Shown here: piece after piece, positions 53,193 to 62,763 of the stretch
Layout: every line of letters starts with the position of its first letter
Numbering within the stretch: the stretch's first letter is position 1
Source: Photorhabdus cinerea
GTDB taxonomy: Bacteria > Pseudomonadota > Gammaproteobacteria > Enterobacterales > Enterobacteriaceae
DNA length: 64,000 nucleotides
Assembly: GCF_011189575.1 (NCBI RefSeq)
Contig: NZ_PUJW01000004.1
Span: 124,001 to 188,000 of the forward strand
Direction of reading: 5' to 3'
The notes under the pieces: generated by a model
Told to the model about the DNA's origin: nothing
The model's input: the letters and a program-made list of their open reading frames with translations, nothing else
The model's database searches: none
Made by a program: the position numbers and the translations under genes

Positions 53193-54095
53193 TTATATTG
53201 AAATTAAACTGTCGGAATTTTCTTTAGCGATAATAATACCTATCCCATTGACTTTAACAACGGCTTCTTGACTATTTAACCATATGGAAAGAATATCTTT
53301 TATTTTAGGTAAATAGGTTGAATGGGTAATGCCCGAAACTTCAAGAATAACACTTTCATTTTTCTGATTATAATTATTATCTGTTGTGGGTTCGGTTATC
53401 AGATTCACTTTATTAAGGGCAAGACGGGCATCTTCTGTACCACCTAAATCGGCACATAATTTATCTGTCAGAGCTTGATTTATTTGTGAGTTATCCAGAC
53501 TGGGTTTTTGATCTACAGTAGCGGATATTTGGGTAATCGGTGTAATACTGTCTTCAATATTTTTAAGCTTCATCGGTACAGTAATGGAATAGAGTAAAGA
53601 GAGGCGTGGGCGATTACCCAGTGCTTGCCAGAAATTACCCAGACTGTTTAAATTTTCCTGTTGTGGAATAATTCGGGTGTATGCACCGGGAATGCCGGTT
53701 AATTGACGGTTGTTAATTAGTGCATTCAAAACACGCGTCATAACTTTTGCCGCTTGATTATCCGGTTGACTGTCTGGGCTGGAGCTGTCACTTGAGGGTT
53801 TATTGGCATCCCAGTAAGTAATTAAATAGTTACAATTGATATTGACCCATCCCGGTAATAATGTGCTGGTTGCCGGGTTATAACGTCTTGGTTCGGCAGA
53901 GCGTAATTGTAGATCTTCACTGATATCATAAAGAAATACACTCACTGTCGGTTCAGATTGAATGGAATTAATTTCTGGTAGGTCAAAGCGAATATCAATA
54001 TTTTGACCTGGAATATTTAAGTATTTAATTAGAATGTCATTTAATGCCTTGTTAACTTCAATAATAGCATTGTCGGAAGCAATTATCGTTGTCAT
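53193..54095 (-). CDS. pvc16: Pvc16 tube terminator/cap protein, cassette 2
   Basis: The 300-residue protein is a close paralogue of the cassette 1 copy (same FDLPEINSIQSEPTVSVFLY and NYLITYWDANKP). It is 16 residues shorter at the C-terminus and diverges there. It ends the structural genes of cassette 2. Confidence 0.9.
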   Translation of the reverse strand: MTTIIASDNAIIEVNKALNDILIKYLNIPGQNIDIRFDLPEINSIQSEPTVSVFLYDISEDLQLRSAEPRRYNPATSTLLPGWVNINCNYLITYWDANKPSSDSSSPDSQPDNQAAKVMTRVLNALINNRQLTGIPGAYTRIIPQQENLNSLGNFWQALGNRPRLSLLYSITVPMKLKNIEDSITPITQISATVDQKPSLDNSQINQALTDKLCADLGGTEDARLALNKVNLITEPTTDNNYNQKNESVILEVSGITHSTYLPKIKDILSIWLNSQEAVVKVNGIGIIIAKENSDSLISI

Positions 54096-54119
54096 ATTAG
54101 CTCCAATTTTATGAAGTAG

Positions 54120-56219
54120 TTAAAATACTAATCGACCAGTTTTGTTTAATTCAAGTGTCACGGCCCGTTCTATATGCTTATTTTCAATTTGTTCACAATT
54201 ATCATCTGCTGATAATATTGATGATAATAAGGCAATGTTTCTGATATTTGCTCCGGTCAGGTCAGCTCGTTGAGCCAGATGTTCAAAATCAATTTCATTG
54301 GATAATTTAAGTTGTTTCGGCCAAATGATTTGCCACATTTTTTTACGTAATGTTTCGTCGGGGTAAGTAAAACGGGTAATAAAGGTGAAGCGGCGATTAA
54401 ATGCGCTATCTAAATGGCTGCGATTATTGGTGGCTAAAATCACTAATCCCGGATAATCCTCTAATCGTTGTAACAGGTAAGAAACTTCAATATTGGCATG
54501 TCTGTCTTGGGCATCTTTAGTTTCACTGCGTTTGCCAAATAAGGCATCGGCTTCATCGAAAAATAGCACCCCGGAATCCGCTTCGGCTAAATCAAAAATG
54601 TGCGCGATATTTTTTTCCGTTTCGCCAATATATTTATTCACCACGGTAGAGAGATCGACTTTAATCAGGTCAACACCAAGCTGTTCGGCAATCACTTCTG
54701 CGGCCATGGTTTTTCCGGTTCCTGATTCACCGTAAAATAGTGCACTAATACCGGTACCATAACCTATTTTTTCCTGAAAGCCGGTAGCCAGAATTTGGTC
54801 ACGGTAATGAATGGCGGCGATAATTTCTTTTAACTGCTGTGTTAATGTATCTGAAACCACTAAATCTTTAAAGCTGCGTTTGGGGGTGATTCGCTGAGCT
54901 AATTTACCGAAATTTTGTTGGGCGCGGAAATTTAATGCTTTACGTAGATCGGTTTCTTCTAATTGACCGGTTGGTTGTCGGAGCATTTGGTATTGACTGG
55001 CTTCTTTGAGGATTAACGGTAATGTTTCTGCTGTAAATGAAAAACGCTGACATAATTGAGTTATGTTGATTTCTTGAGCGATATTATTCGGTAAACTTGC
55101 TTGCAGAATGGTTTTTCTATCCGTCAGCGTGAGTACTGGCATCTCAATTTGTATTATTGGCAGGTGTTTAATCCACACTAATGAATCTTGCGGTTCTGCC
55201 AGGCAAACTACGCGTAATTTGGGTTGGTTCAGTAGAGTAGATAATTCGCTGTGCCATATTTTCTTTTCTTCTGCTAGTAAAGAAAAGTTGCGGATTAATA
55301 AACAGGCATCGTGTAGCCGGGTTTCCCGTATTACATTCGTCAGTAAGTTAGCTATTCCTATTGGGTTCTCTTCGTCTGGCAGATGGGTTAAATCGAGAGT
55401 TAAGGTATTGATGCCATGAGACACCATAATATTATTTACTGCTAATTCTCTGGCACTGGCCTGTTTTCCTCTGAGTATTACCAGCGGGCGGATCTCGTTG
55501 GTTTCATTTAATAATACCTTTTCCAGTGAATCATAAAGAGTTGGCGGGTACCAAGTCTGTGAGGCAGAAGGATGCCAATAAGCACAGGTTGTCAGGGGCG
55601 GTAGAATAACCTGTTGACCTGATAAAAAATGCCAGACAGCGCTGTGAGTTAAAAACTGTGTTTGTAACCAGACAGATTCTTCGTAGTTATTGAGCTGTAA
55701 CAGATGATTACGGATTAATGGTGTTTGAGGTAAGAAACTGTTTTGTAGTAATTGCCTGTCATGTTGGCGCTGACTAAATAATTCAATTGTTAAAGCAAAA
55801 CTGGGCCACTGTTTTTTACTATTACCATTTAGCGCAGCAAATAGTGAATGATAACGACTGTCAAAATGGGGTAATAAACCTAACAATAAGGCATCACGTT
55901 CAAATTCAGTGAGTTCAAAACGTTCGACTAATAGTGATAATGCATCAAAGGCCGGGTTTTCCTCGGTGGTTTTTGAGCTGTGAATAATATTATCTACTTG
56001 AGGTAGCCAATGAGGAACACCGAATGGTTCTGCCAGACGTTGTTCTATTTCATCTTCGACAAGTAAAAAACTCTCCGGCAATGAATCGTATCTGTCTTTT
56101 TTCTGGTAATAATAGTGCTGCAATAGCAGGTCAATTCGTTCCAGATGGGAATAAATCCAGCGTAATTCAGGCGTTATAGGTTGAAGTTCACCGTGGTTAT
56201 TTGTCAGTAGGTAGTCCAT
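54120..56219 (-). CDS. pvc15: Pvc15 AAA+ ATPase, cassette 2
   Basis: The 699-residue protein carries the same Walker A (GESGTGKTMAAEV) and Walker B (GVLFFDEADALFG) as its cassette 1 partner, with near-identity across the AAA+ domain. The N-terminal half is more variable. The order pvc14-pvc15-pvc16 and short gaps are the same. Confidence 0.93.
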   Translation of the reverse strand: MDYLLTNNHGELQPITPELRWIYSHLERIDLLLQHYYYQKKDRYDSLPESFLLVEDEIEQRLAEPFGVPHWLPQVDNIIHSSKTTEENPAFDALSLLVERFELTEFERDALLLGLLPHFDSRYHSLFAALNGNSKKQWPSFALTIELFSQRQHDRQLLQNSFLPQTPLIRNHLLQLNNYEESVWLQTQFLTHSAVWHFLSGQQVILPPLTTCAYWHPSASQTWYPPTLYDSLEKVLLNETNEIRPLVILRGKQASARELAVNNIMVSHGINTLTLDLTHLPDEENPIGIANLLTNVIRETRLHDACLLIRNFSLLAEEKKIWHSELSTLLNQPKLRVVCLAEPQDSLVWIKHLPIIQIEMPVLTLTDRKTILQASLPNNIAQEINITQLCQRFSFTAETLPLILKEASQYQMLRQPTGQLEETDLRKALNFRAQQNFGKLAQRITPKRSFKDLVVSDTLTQQLKEIIAAIHYRDQILATGFQEKIGYGTGISALFYGESGTGKTMAAEVIAEQLGVDLIKVDLSTVVNKYIGETEKNIAHIFDLAEADSGVLFFDEADALFGKRSETKDAQDRHANIEVSYLLQRLEDYPGLVILATNNRSHLDSAFNRRFTFITRFTYPDETLRKKMWQIIWPKQLKLSNEIDFEHLAQRADLTGANIRNIALLSSILSADDNCEQIENKHIERAVTLELNKTGRLVF

Positions 56220-56228
56220 ATAAACCTT

Positions 56229-58067
56229 TTAAATGTTTTGCCAGTCAATCCGCAAAGGGCGGTCCAGCCAGGGAAGTTTGGCGATATTTAACGGCCACGG
56301 CCAATCGGTTAATAGTGCGTCAAATGGTTGATGTTGTATTGTGATATTGATTTCCTGTTCATTGAACCGCAATTCACCCGGACGTTGTAAGAACAATTGG
56401 CGGACATTATTACGGCTTAGTTTTTTCCAGCTGGGAAGTTGAGTGATAATAGCATCCAGCCATTGCGTGGTTATTAATTGTTTTTCTGGTTCAATAGGGA
56501 TTGATTCACTGTTTTCATCAGCCATTAGCCCACACAGAACGTTATTTAGGATTTTCCGTTCTGTTGGTATTTCTTCGGTTTCCCAAATCAGGTAATCAAG
56601 GAGATTAACGGCACTAAACTGGGCCTGACGATGGATAAATTTTTGTTCCTCAAGTAAACCAAGCTGATTAAATAGTACCGGTAGCATCGGCCATAAAATT
56701 AATATGCCGGCATTATTGACCTGACGTGGCAGGCGGTGTTCAGGTAATAAAACCGGTTTAGAAGTTATGATTGATTTTTTACCAGACTCATTTTTGTCCT
56801 CTTGTTTTGCAATAAAATGTGCCGATAGATGTTGATATTTTTCAACAGATAGATGTTTTTTACAGATTTGTGAGACCGGGGCTAATTGCCATAATGGAAC
56901 TAACCAGGCGGTATCTGTTTGGTCATACAATGCAGGATGTTGAAATAGTTGAAGGATATTTTGTGTTTCAATTTCTCCTTGTTGAATAGCCGTTGAGATT
57001 AATGACAGTTGATGTTGATTTAATTTTGGTAAATTTTTATGATGCTCTGTGGATAATGATCGAAATATTTCAGTTATTATCCAATTAGCGGAAGTTATTT
57101 GCTGTGAAAATTGTTCTTTGGCAGGTTGGTTTCCATCGTTAAAGAGGTTGATTAAATTTTTGTACTGCTGAATAGAGAGATGTTTTTTACATAATTGTGC
57201 AATTGATTCTATTTGCCAAAATTGTTCCAGCCATTCATTCAGTAAAGGGTTATTAGCTATTACAGCCTGGCGAAATAATTCAATAATGGATTTGGGATTA
57301 AGTGCGAGATTATTTAATTTGGCTGTAATACGTAATATGATTTTTTTATCAGGTTTGGGAATGTTTTGGATATTATACCGTTGTATATATTCTAATGCGT
57401 TCAATATCAATTGCTCAGAGTAGATAGGTTCCTCTTGATATTGTGATCGGTTTCTCCTTTCTGATAATCTGCGACTGATGGCTTGCAATAAAGCCGGTTG
57501 CCTGATAGCTAAAAGTCGTTGTAGGCCATGTTCAGATAAACAGCTTTTTGCTAATAGTGACGCTGATTTGTTTCCTATCTGCATTAATTGATTTATTAAT
57601 GGTTCAATCTTGATATTGCTGTTTTTATTATCCGTTATTACCTCCATTAGATTGAATTGTGGATCTTTTTGATATAAGAAGTAAATGAAATTCTCCGCAT
57701 CAATTAAATGATTATCTCCAGATAAAGATGTCTCATCATTAAATTTAGCGGGTATTGGTTCATTCAGTATGATCTCTTCCCTATGGTTGTTTATATGATA
57801 TTGGCGGAGTGCTTTATTTAGTGCAACTTTGAGGCGATTAGGAAATAATAGATTAAAGTTGTGAAAACTTATTTCACCAAGATTCAGAGTTAATATCTCT
57901 AAGGAGATATCCTGATGGATATTATATTCATCAAAGTATGAGTTGAATAATTTATTTATATTGGCTTGATTAAGCAGGGAGCCATGCAATACTTTTTTAG
58001 CCACCTGTAAATTATTAGCTTCAACAGTAATGGTAATCCGATTTAATAGATTTGGCTCCGAAGCCAT
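56229..58067 (-). CDS. pvc14: Pvc14 tape-measure protein, cassette 2
   Basis: At 612 residues this tape measure is 92 longer than in cassette 1. The extra length is a second copy of a helical unit: LEQFWQIESIAQLCKKHLSI and, later, VPLWQLAPVSQICKKHLSV. Both ends match the cassette 1 protein closely. A longer ruler predicts a longer sheath. Confidence 0.92.
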   Translation of the reverse strand: MASEPNLLNRITITVEANNLQVAKKVLHGSLLNQANINKLFNSYFDEYNIHQDISLEILTLNLGEISFHNFNLLFPNRLKVALNKALRQYHINNHREEIILNEPIPAKFNDETSLSGDNHLIDAENFIYFLYQKDPQFNLMEVITDNKNSNIKIEPLINQLMQIGNKSASLLAKSCLSEHGLQRLLAIRQPALLQAISRRLSERRNRSQYQEEPIYSEQLILNALEYIQRYNIQNIPKPDKKIILRITAKLNNLALNPKSIIELFRQAVIANNPLLNEWLEQFWQIESIAQLCKKHLSIQQYKNLINLFNDGNQPAKEQFSQQITSANWIITEIFRSLSTEHHKNLPKLNQHQLSLISTAIQQGEIETQNILQLFQHPALYDQTDTAWLVPLWQLAPVSQICKKHLSVEKYQHLSAHFIAKQEDKNESGKKSIITSKPVLLPEHRLPRQVNNAGILILWPMLPVLFNQLGLLEEQKFIHRQAQFSAVNLLDYLIWETEEIPTERKILNNVLCGLMADENSESIPIEPEKQLITTQWLDAIITQLPSWKKLSRNNVRQLFLQRPGELRFNEQEINITIQHQPFDALLTDWPWPLNIAKLPWLDRPLRIDWQNI

Positions 58068-58130
58068 ATTAATATATCCTTTATAATGAATAGTGAAGAG
58101 ATAATTTTAATCTGCCAGTATGGAATAAAA

Positions 58131-59753
58131 TCAAAGTTTCATAATAAAGGCTAATAAATAATAAGGCGGAACGACATCAACGCTATGATTGTGTGAATAG
58201 GATGATGCTGTTGCTTGGTGGCTATGTCCTTGTCCTCTGCCTGTGCTTGATGTGTAGGGATGATAATCATCTCCAGAAGCAGGTCTACGCCATAATAGTG
58301 ATCCAGATTCATTATTTATTTGATAAGCAGTTTTTCCCATTGGCGTATAGCCATATGCCATTCCTAGAGAGATATAATATGGCATACTCTCAATATGTTT
58401 ATGACTAGGTATTTGTGATTCTGTTAATGTCGTGTTTTGCACAGTAACATTTACCGAAACTGTAGTTGATGTTGTATTTCTGGAAAAGCTTTTTCCATTG
58501 CCGCTACCGTTGGCTTTACTGCTGTTTCCTTTATCAGAAAAGTTATTTCCACACATGACAAAACGACTTCTTAAATCTGGAGTTCCATTATTACCATCAC
58601 AAAAGGCCCAACCAGCAGGGGCGCTATTACCATGGAACATCACGATCATTCCTCTGGGGAGTACCTTGTTAAAATCAATACTGACGCCATCTCGATCAAC
58701 GATAATACCCCCATCAGCTTTAGGATTAACTTTTACCCCTCGGTCACTTAAACTTAAACCGCTTGTACTGTTTTGACCACTTGTGTTAGCTCCATCTAGT
58801 TTTAAATAGATGCCATCACTATCAATAACTTGAATACCACCTTTTTCCCAACATTTGACAGATACGCCGTCTGAATTAACCTGAATACCACCATTAACCT
58901 TGGGCTTAACGGCTACTCCGCTTGAATCAACGGTAATACCGCCACTAGTATTAGGTTTAACTGCTACTCCATTTTTATCAACAGAAATCCCATTACTTGC
59001 TCTGACATCTAACCCTTCACCACCTGATTTTACTCCCCAACCAATTCCTACAGATATTCCATCAGGTTCGACTTTAATCGTGTTATTGTTAGTTTTTGCT
59101 TTTACAGAGACACCATTGTTATCAACTTTAATACCGTTACCGGCTTTAACCTGAAGACCTTTATCATTACTACGTCTATTCAATCCTGAATCAGGGTGAT
59201 TTAAGATAATCAGGCCGTTATTATTAACATAAAGTCCACTATCACTATTAACCAATTTAATAGAGACACCATTGTTATCAACGTTAATACCGTTACCGGC
59301 TTTAACCTGGAAACTCTTACTCCCTTCACGTCGCAATAATCCTGAATCACTGTCATTTAATACGGTTAGACCGTTATGACCAACATTGAGTCCACTATCT
59401 TGAGCTAATTTAATAGAGATACCTTGATCATTAACGTTAATACCATTAGAGGGTTTAATCGCTAATTCATTATTATTAAAGTACAGGCCACCGGTAGAAC
59501 TCGGTGCTGTTTGTAAAGCGCCATCATTAGTCAGACTTAATCCATTACCCGGTTTTCCTGATTGTCCGGGGGCTTGCCCGGTTGCTTTGCGACCAATATC
59601 AGCAATATCAATTAAGTTTTCATAATCGGTTTGTAATGGAATACTGCCAGCTTTAAAGCGATCTTTTAATTTATCTGTTTCAGGACCTATTGATTGAATA
59701 TTAGTATCTTCTATATTAGATTCTGAATTAGGTTGATTGTGTTTTTTTTTCAT
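58131..59753 (-). CDS. pvc13: Pvc13 tail fibre, cassette 2
   Basis: The 540-residue fibre starts at ATG 59753 (MKKKHNQPNSESN) after AAGGTAATAACA; a longer frame from 59783 has no such signal. It keeps the N-terminal anchor (DKLKDRFKAGSIPLQTDY) and has a longer shaft with about ten GNGIKVDNNGVS-type beta repeats. The tip ends with the shared tail-collar. The part between PSHKH and GQGHSH differs from the other fibres, so receptor choice is probably different. Confidence 0.9.
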   Translation of the reverse strand: MKKKHNQPNSESNIEDTNIQSIGPETDKLKDRFKAGSIPLQTDYENLIDIADIGRKATGQAPGQSGKPGNGLSLTNDGALQTAPSSTGGLYFNNNELAIKPSNGINVNDQGISIKLAQDSGLNVGHNGLTVLNDSDSGLLRREGSKSFQVKAGNGINVDNNGVSIKLVNSDSGLYVNNNGLIILNHPDSGLNRRSNDKGLQVKAGNGIKVDNNGVSVKAKTNNNTIKVEPDGISVGIGWGVKSGGEGLDVRASNGISVDKNGVAVKPNTSGGITVDSSGVAVKPKVNGGIQVNSDGVSVKCWEKGGIQVIDSDGIYLKLDGANTSGQNSTSGLSLSDRGVKVNPKADGGIIVDRDGVSIDFNKVLPRGMIVMFHGNSAPAGWAFCDGNNGTPDLRSRFVMCGNNFSDKGNSSKANGSGNGKSFSRNTTSTTVSVNVTVQNTTLTESQIPSHKHIESMPYYISLGMAYGYTPMGKTAYQINNESGSLLWRRPASGDDYHPYTSSTGRGQGHSHQATASSYSHNHSVDVVPPYYLLAFIMKL

Positions 59754-59895
59754 TGTTATTACCTTAGTATAATGTTGAGTCATGCTGTTTTAAAGATTAT
59801 GTCGATATTGATTTACAGGAAATTAATAATAAAAAGATATTTATTTCAGCAGAAGAATAAGTGTGTTTAATTAAGACTTGTGCTGACTGAATATT

Positions 59896-62763
59896 TTATT
59901 CCAGAATATGGGGAGGAACATATAATAGTTGGTTACTCTCGATAACCTCAGAATGCCATTCAGTTCCAGATTGACCCAGTACAGCCTCTCGTTGCTCTGG
60001 GGTAGCAATTCTCATATTTCCCGTGCCGGTTAATGCTGAAGGCAGACGACCGAGAGTTAATGTTTCCAGAATATGATATGCTTCATTTCCTAAAGGAATG
60101 CTATTGTTTTGCCAACGCTCATAGGTACTGGCGAAATCCCTGAAATGTTCCGGTGATAACCAGTGAATAATCATGGAAAGGTGAACGGGAAATTCAGCTA
60201 AAATTTCGGTTTTTACCCACGATTCCAGTTTGTAAGGATTGACTTCATCATTTTCAATTAATTGGCGATTGATCACTACACTCACGACAAATGAAAAACG
60301 ATCAATCTTGGCATATTTTTCACTGGAGAAATGCCAGCGGTAACGCCATGCTTCTGCTTCTGGTGGAAATTCTTCTTGTGAATCTGGATTTCGTTTAAGT
60401 AATATCCGGCCCCTAATACGGTCAAATTTAATGACCTTTGCTTTGAGTTCATAATCAGAAGCTTTGGGAGAATCTAATGGCATAATCTTATATTTTAGTG
60501 TTATGTCATCATCTATTCTGATCATTGCGGGAAAAGGGCTTTGAGCACTAGAGGTAATCCAGCGTTCATCTTTTGCATCACTTTGATATGCTGCACTGGC
60601 ATAAACGAGTTGATAATCCATATCTTCCATCCATATCGGGCTATTGTGCCAGCGCAGATTACCGTCGTTAAATGCCTGCTGTACAATATTCAAATTGTAC
60701 TCTAGATCAGTGCTGTTGCGGGTGCTAAGGGTGAATGTGTCTCCTGCTACCTCAGCGATCATTTGGCCTCGTAATGTGAATCCGTCTTTACCTTTGATAA
60801 TCAGGTTAATGACTTGACCGGGTAGTAACCGTCCCACCGAACCTTGCTGTGTGATGATTAAGTGATGATCTTTTGAATCGGGAGTATCTTTTATAATCTT
60901 GAAATCATTAGGTTGTTGCTCATTATTGAAACTTTCGTCGGGTCTTACCGGTAAGAGTTGACGATGTTCAATCAGATAGAAAGGAAGATTAGCTAAATTC
61001 GGCGTGTCACTAAAACATTCTCCTCCCAATCCAAGTCGGGCAGCTATGCGTTTTTGCAGTGCTGACACTCTGTCAATACGAATATTATTACGCTGATAGG
61101 CCAGTTCAGGTTGCTGAGCCAGATACCCGCGTTGGGTAGAAAGAAAATCCAGTAAGTCTAATGTGAGTGGTCTGGCTGCGCGCTGAGTACCAAAATAGCT
61201 CAACAGATAATCCACAATTGTCAGCTCTTTTGCATAGTTTCCAAGCTGAATAACGCCTTCATGAGAGATTTGTGAGTCACTATTAAGCTTTTTTATCAAA
61301 TCAGGTTCTATATCTTGATGGACTTTCTGAGCGACAGTATTCGCTTTAAAAGGCCACTGAGCACCGTATACGTTATTTCCCCGTTGTTTAAAGGCTAATA
61401 ATTTGGGTAATAGGTTGAGTTCGGCACAGCCGTTAGCCAGCATTTGCTCAAAAGGCAACATAAATTGATGTAACTGCACTTGCTCTTGGGTATTAGCGTA
61501 GGTTTGTAATTTGTAACAAGCCGGTAATTTATTGCTTACTGGGTAGTAATCCAGGACTTTACGATGTTTGCCCCAGTTCAATAATTCCGGCTGTGTATTG
61601 ATCAAGGGGGGAACAATTATTTTTCCCTCTATTTGTTGTTTAGATACCACAACGGTAACGCCACCTTTAGCGGTAATGGTGAGTGGGCTGTCTGGTGAGG
61701 TAATCAGTCCTAATGGGTCGTTGCCCCATAGTCTGGGGTAGTACCCTTGGGAAATGATCCAGGACCATTTGTCTGACGGTAATGGCGTGATTTTTTCGTC
61801 GTGCTTACCTAATGTGAGTCGGGTAATGCTTTGTATTCCTTTAATCGCCAATAATCGGTTAACCAGATGGCTGAGATTTAACACGGTAGAGGCGGTGTAA
61901 TCTTTGGTTTGAGGTAATTTGGGTATCCAGCCGTGATGTAAATGAGGTCCTGAAAATATTTCTTCATTGCTGTAGCCCTGCTCCATCATGGACTGGGTGG
62001 TATAGCGTAACGGTTTTTCAATGACCATTTGTTCCGCTGCCATATAAACTTGGGCGAATATGGCCGCGATATCTTTGACGTCATCATCTAGTTCAATATC
62101 AATCTGCAAGGGCAGATCGGTGGGTTGCAGCCAGATAATTTTGCTGACGGCTTCCCCCAGATTACGGTTATTTATCAAAAAAGCCGCCAAACTTTCCTGA
62201 GCCTGAGTGTTATCAATTTCAGTTTCCCGGCTGGGGAGTAAATAAAGCCAGTAGTTTCCTCTTAGTGTTAACTGTTCGCCATCTTCGGGAGGAATAAAGC
62301 TGTATTCACGTGTTGTCTTGTTATACCAGTAATTGTAGCTCTGATCTTTAGGTTCACGAATGAGTTGTGCATCGTTAAAGAAAAAATAACCTTCACTATT
62401 TCGAGTACTTATCGGGTCGGAGTAATGCAAATCCAATATGGCCCGGCGATAATCTTCAGCCGTGATTGGGCTACAAGTCAGCATTTGTTGTGGGCCAAAC
62501 TCCTTTGGAAAAATACCCTCGTTGGGTGTCTGTTCCTCTGGTTTGGGAGTAAGGAGATCTCTGAGTGATAATGAGTGGCGGTAAGCTAAATCCGATGCAC
62601 CATAACAACAGGCTTCTAATAAGGTAATACCGGGATCACTTTCACCTGTATTGCTCCAATGTTGGCCGGATTGTTGCTCAATCACCGTTTTTGCCTGAGC
62701 GAGTAAGGTGTCAAAAGTAATATCGTCTTTAACGATGGGAAACAAGGCGTCCTGATTATTCAT
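59896..62763 (-). CDS. pvc12: Pvc12 baseplate protein, cassette 2
   Basis: The 955-residue product starts at ATG 62763 (MNNQDALFPIVKDD), matching the cassette 1 start; the frame from 62769 adds two residues. Features are the same, ending LETLTLGRLPSALTGTGNM. It overlaps pvc11 by eight bases. No ERIC element follows it, unlike in cassette 1. Confidence 0.92.
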   Translation of the reverse strand: MNNQDALFPIVKDDITFDTLLAQAKTVIEQQSGQHWSNTGESDPGITLLEACCYGASDLAYRHSLSLRDLLTPKPEEQTPNEGIFPKEFGPQQMLTCSPITAEDYRRAILDLHYSDPISTRNSEGYFFFNDAQLIREPKDQSYNYWYNKTTREYSFIPPEDGEQLTLRGNYWLYLLPSRETEIDNTQAQESLAAFLINNRNLGEAVSKIIWLQPTDLPLQIDIELDDDVKDIAAIFAQVYMAAEQMVIEKPLRYTTQSMMEQGYSNEEIFSGPHLHHGWIPKLPQTKDYTASTVLNLSHLVNRLLAIKGIQSITRLTLGKHDEKITPLPSDKWSWIISQGYYPRLWGNDPLGLITSPDSPLTITAKGGVTVVVSKQQIEGKIIVPPLINTQPELLNWGKHRKVLDYYPVSNKLPACYKLQTYANTQEQVQLHQFMLPFEQMLANGCAELNLLPKLLAFKQRGNNVYGAQWPFKANTVAQKVHQDIEPDLIKKLNSDSQISHEGVIQLGNYAKELTIVDYLLSYFGTQRAARPLTLDLLDFLSTQRGYLAQQPELAYQRNNIRIDRVSALQKRIAARLGLGGECFSDTPNLANLPFYLIEHRQLLPVRPDESFNNEQQPNDFKIIKDTPDSKDHHLIITQQGSVGRLLPGQVINLIIKGKDGFTLRGQMIAEVAGDTFTLSTRNSTDLEYNLNIVQQAFNDGNLRWHNSPIWMEDMDYQLVYASAAYQSDAKDERWITSSAQSPFPAMIRIDDDITLKYKIMPLDSPKASDYELKAKVIKFDRIRGRILLKRNPDSQEEFPPEAEAWRYRWHFSSEKYAKIDRFSFVVSVVINRQLIENDEVNPYKLESWVKTEILAEFPVHLSMIIHWLSPEHFRDFASTYERWQNNSIPLGNEAYHILETLTLGRLPSALTGTGNMRIATPEQREAVLGQSGTEWHSEVIESNQLLYVPPHILE

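Noticed and set aside
58131..59753. CRISPR-like repetition in the fibre gene
   Set aside because: The repeats are in-frame coding units of the fibre shaft with variable spacing, not direct repeats with spacers.
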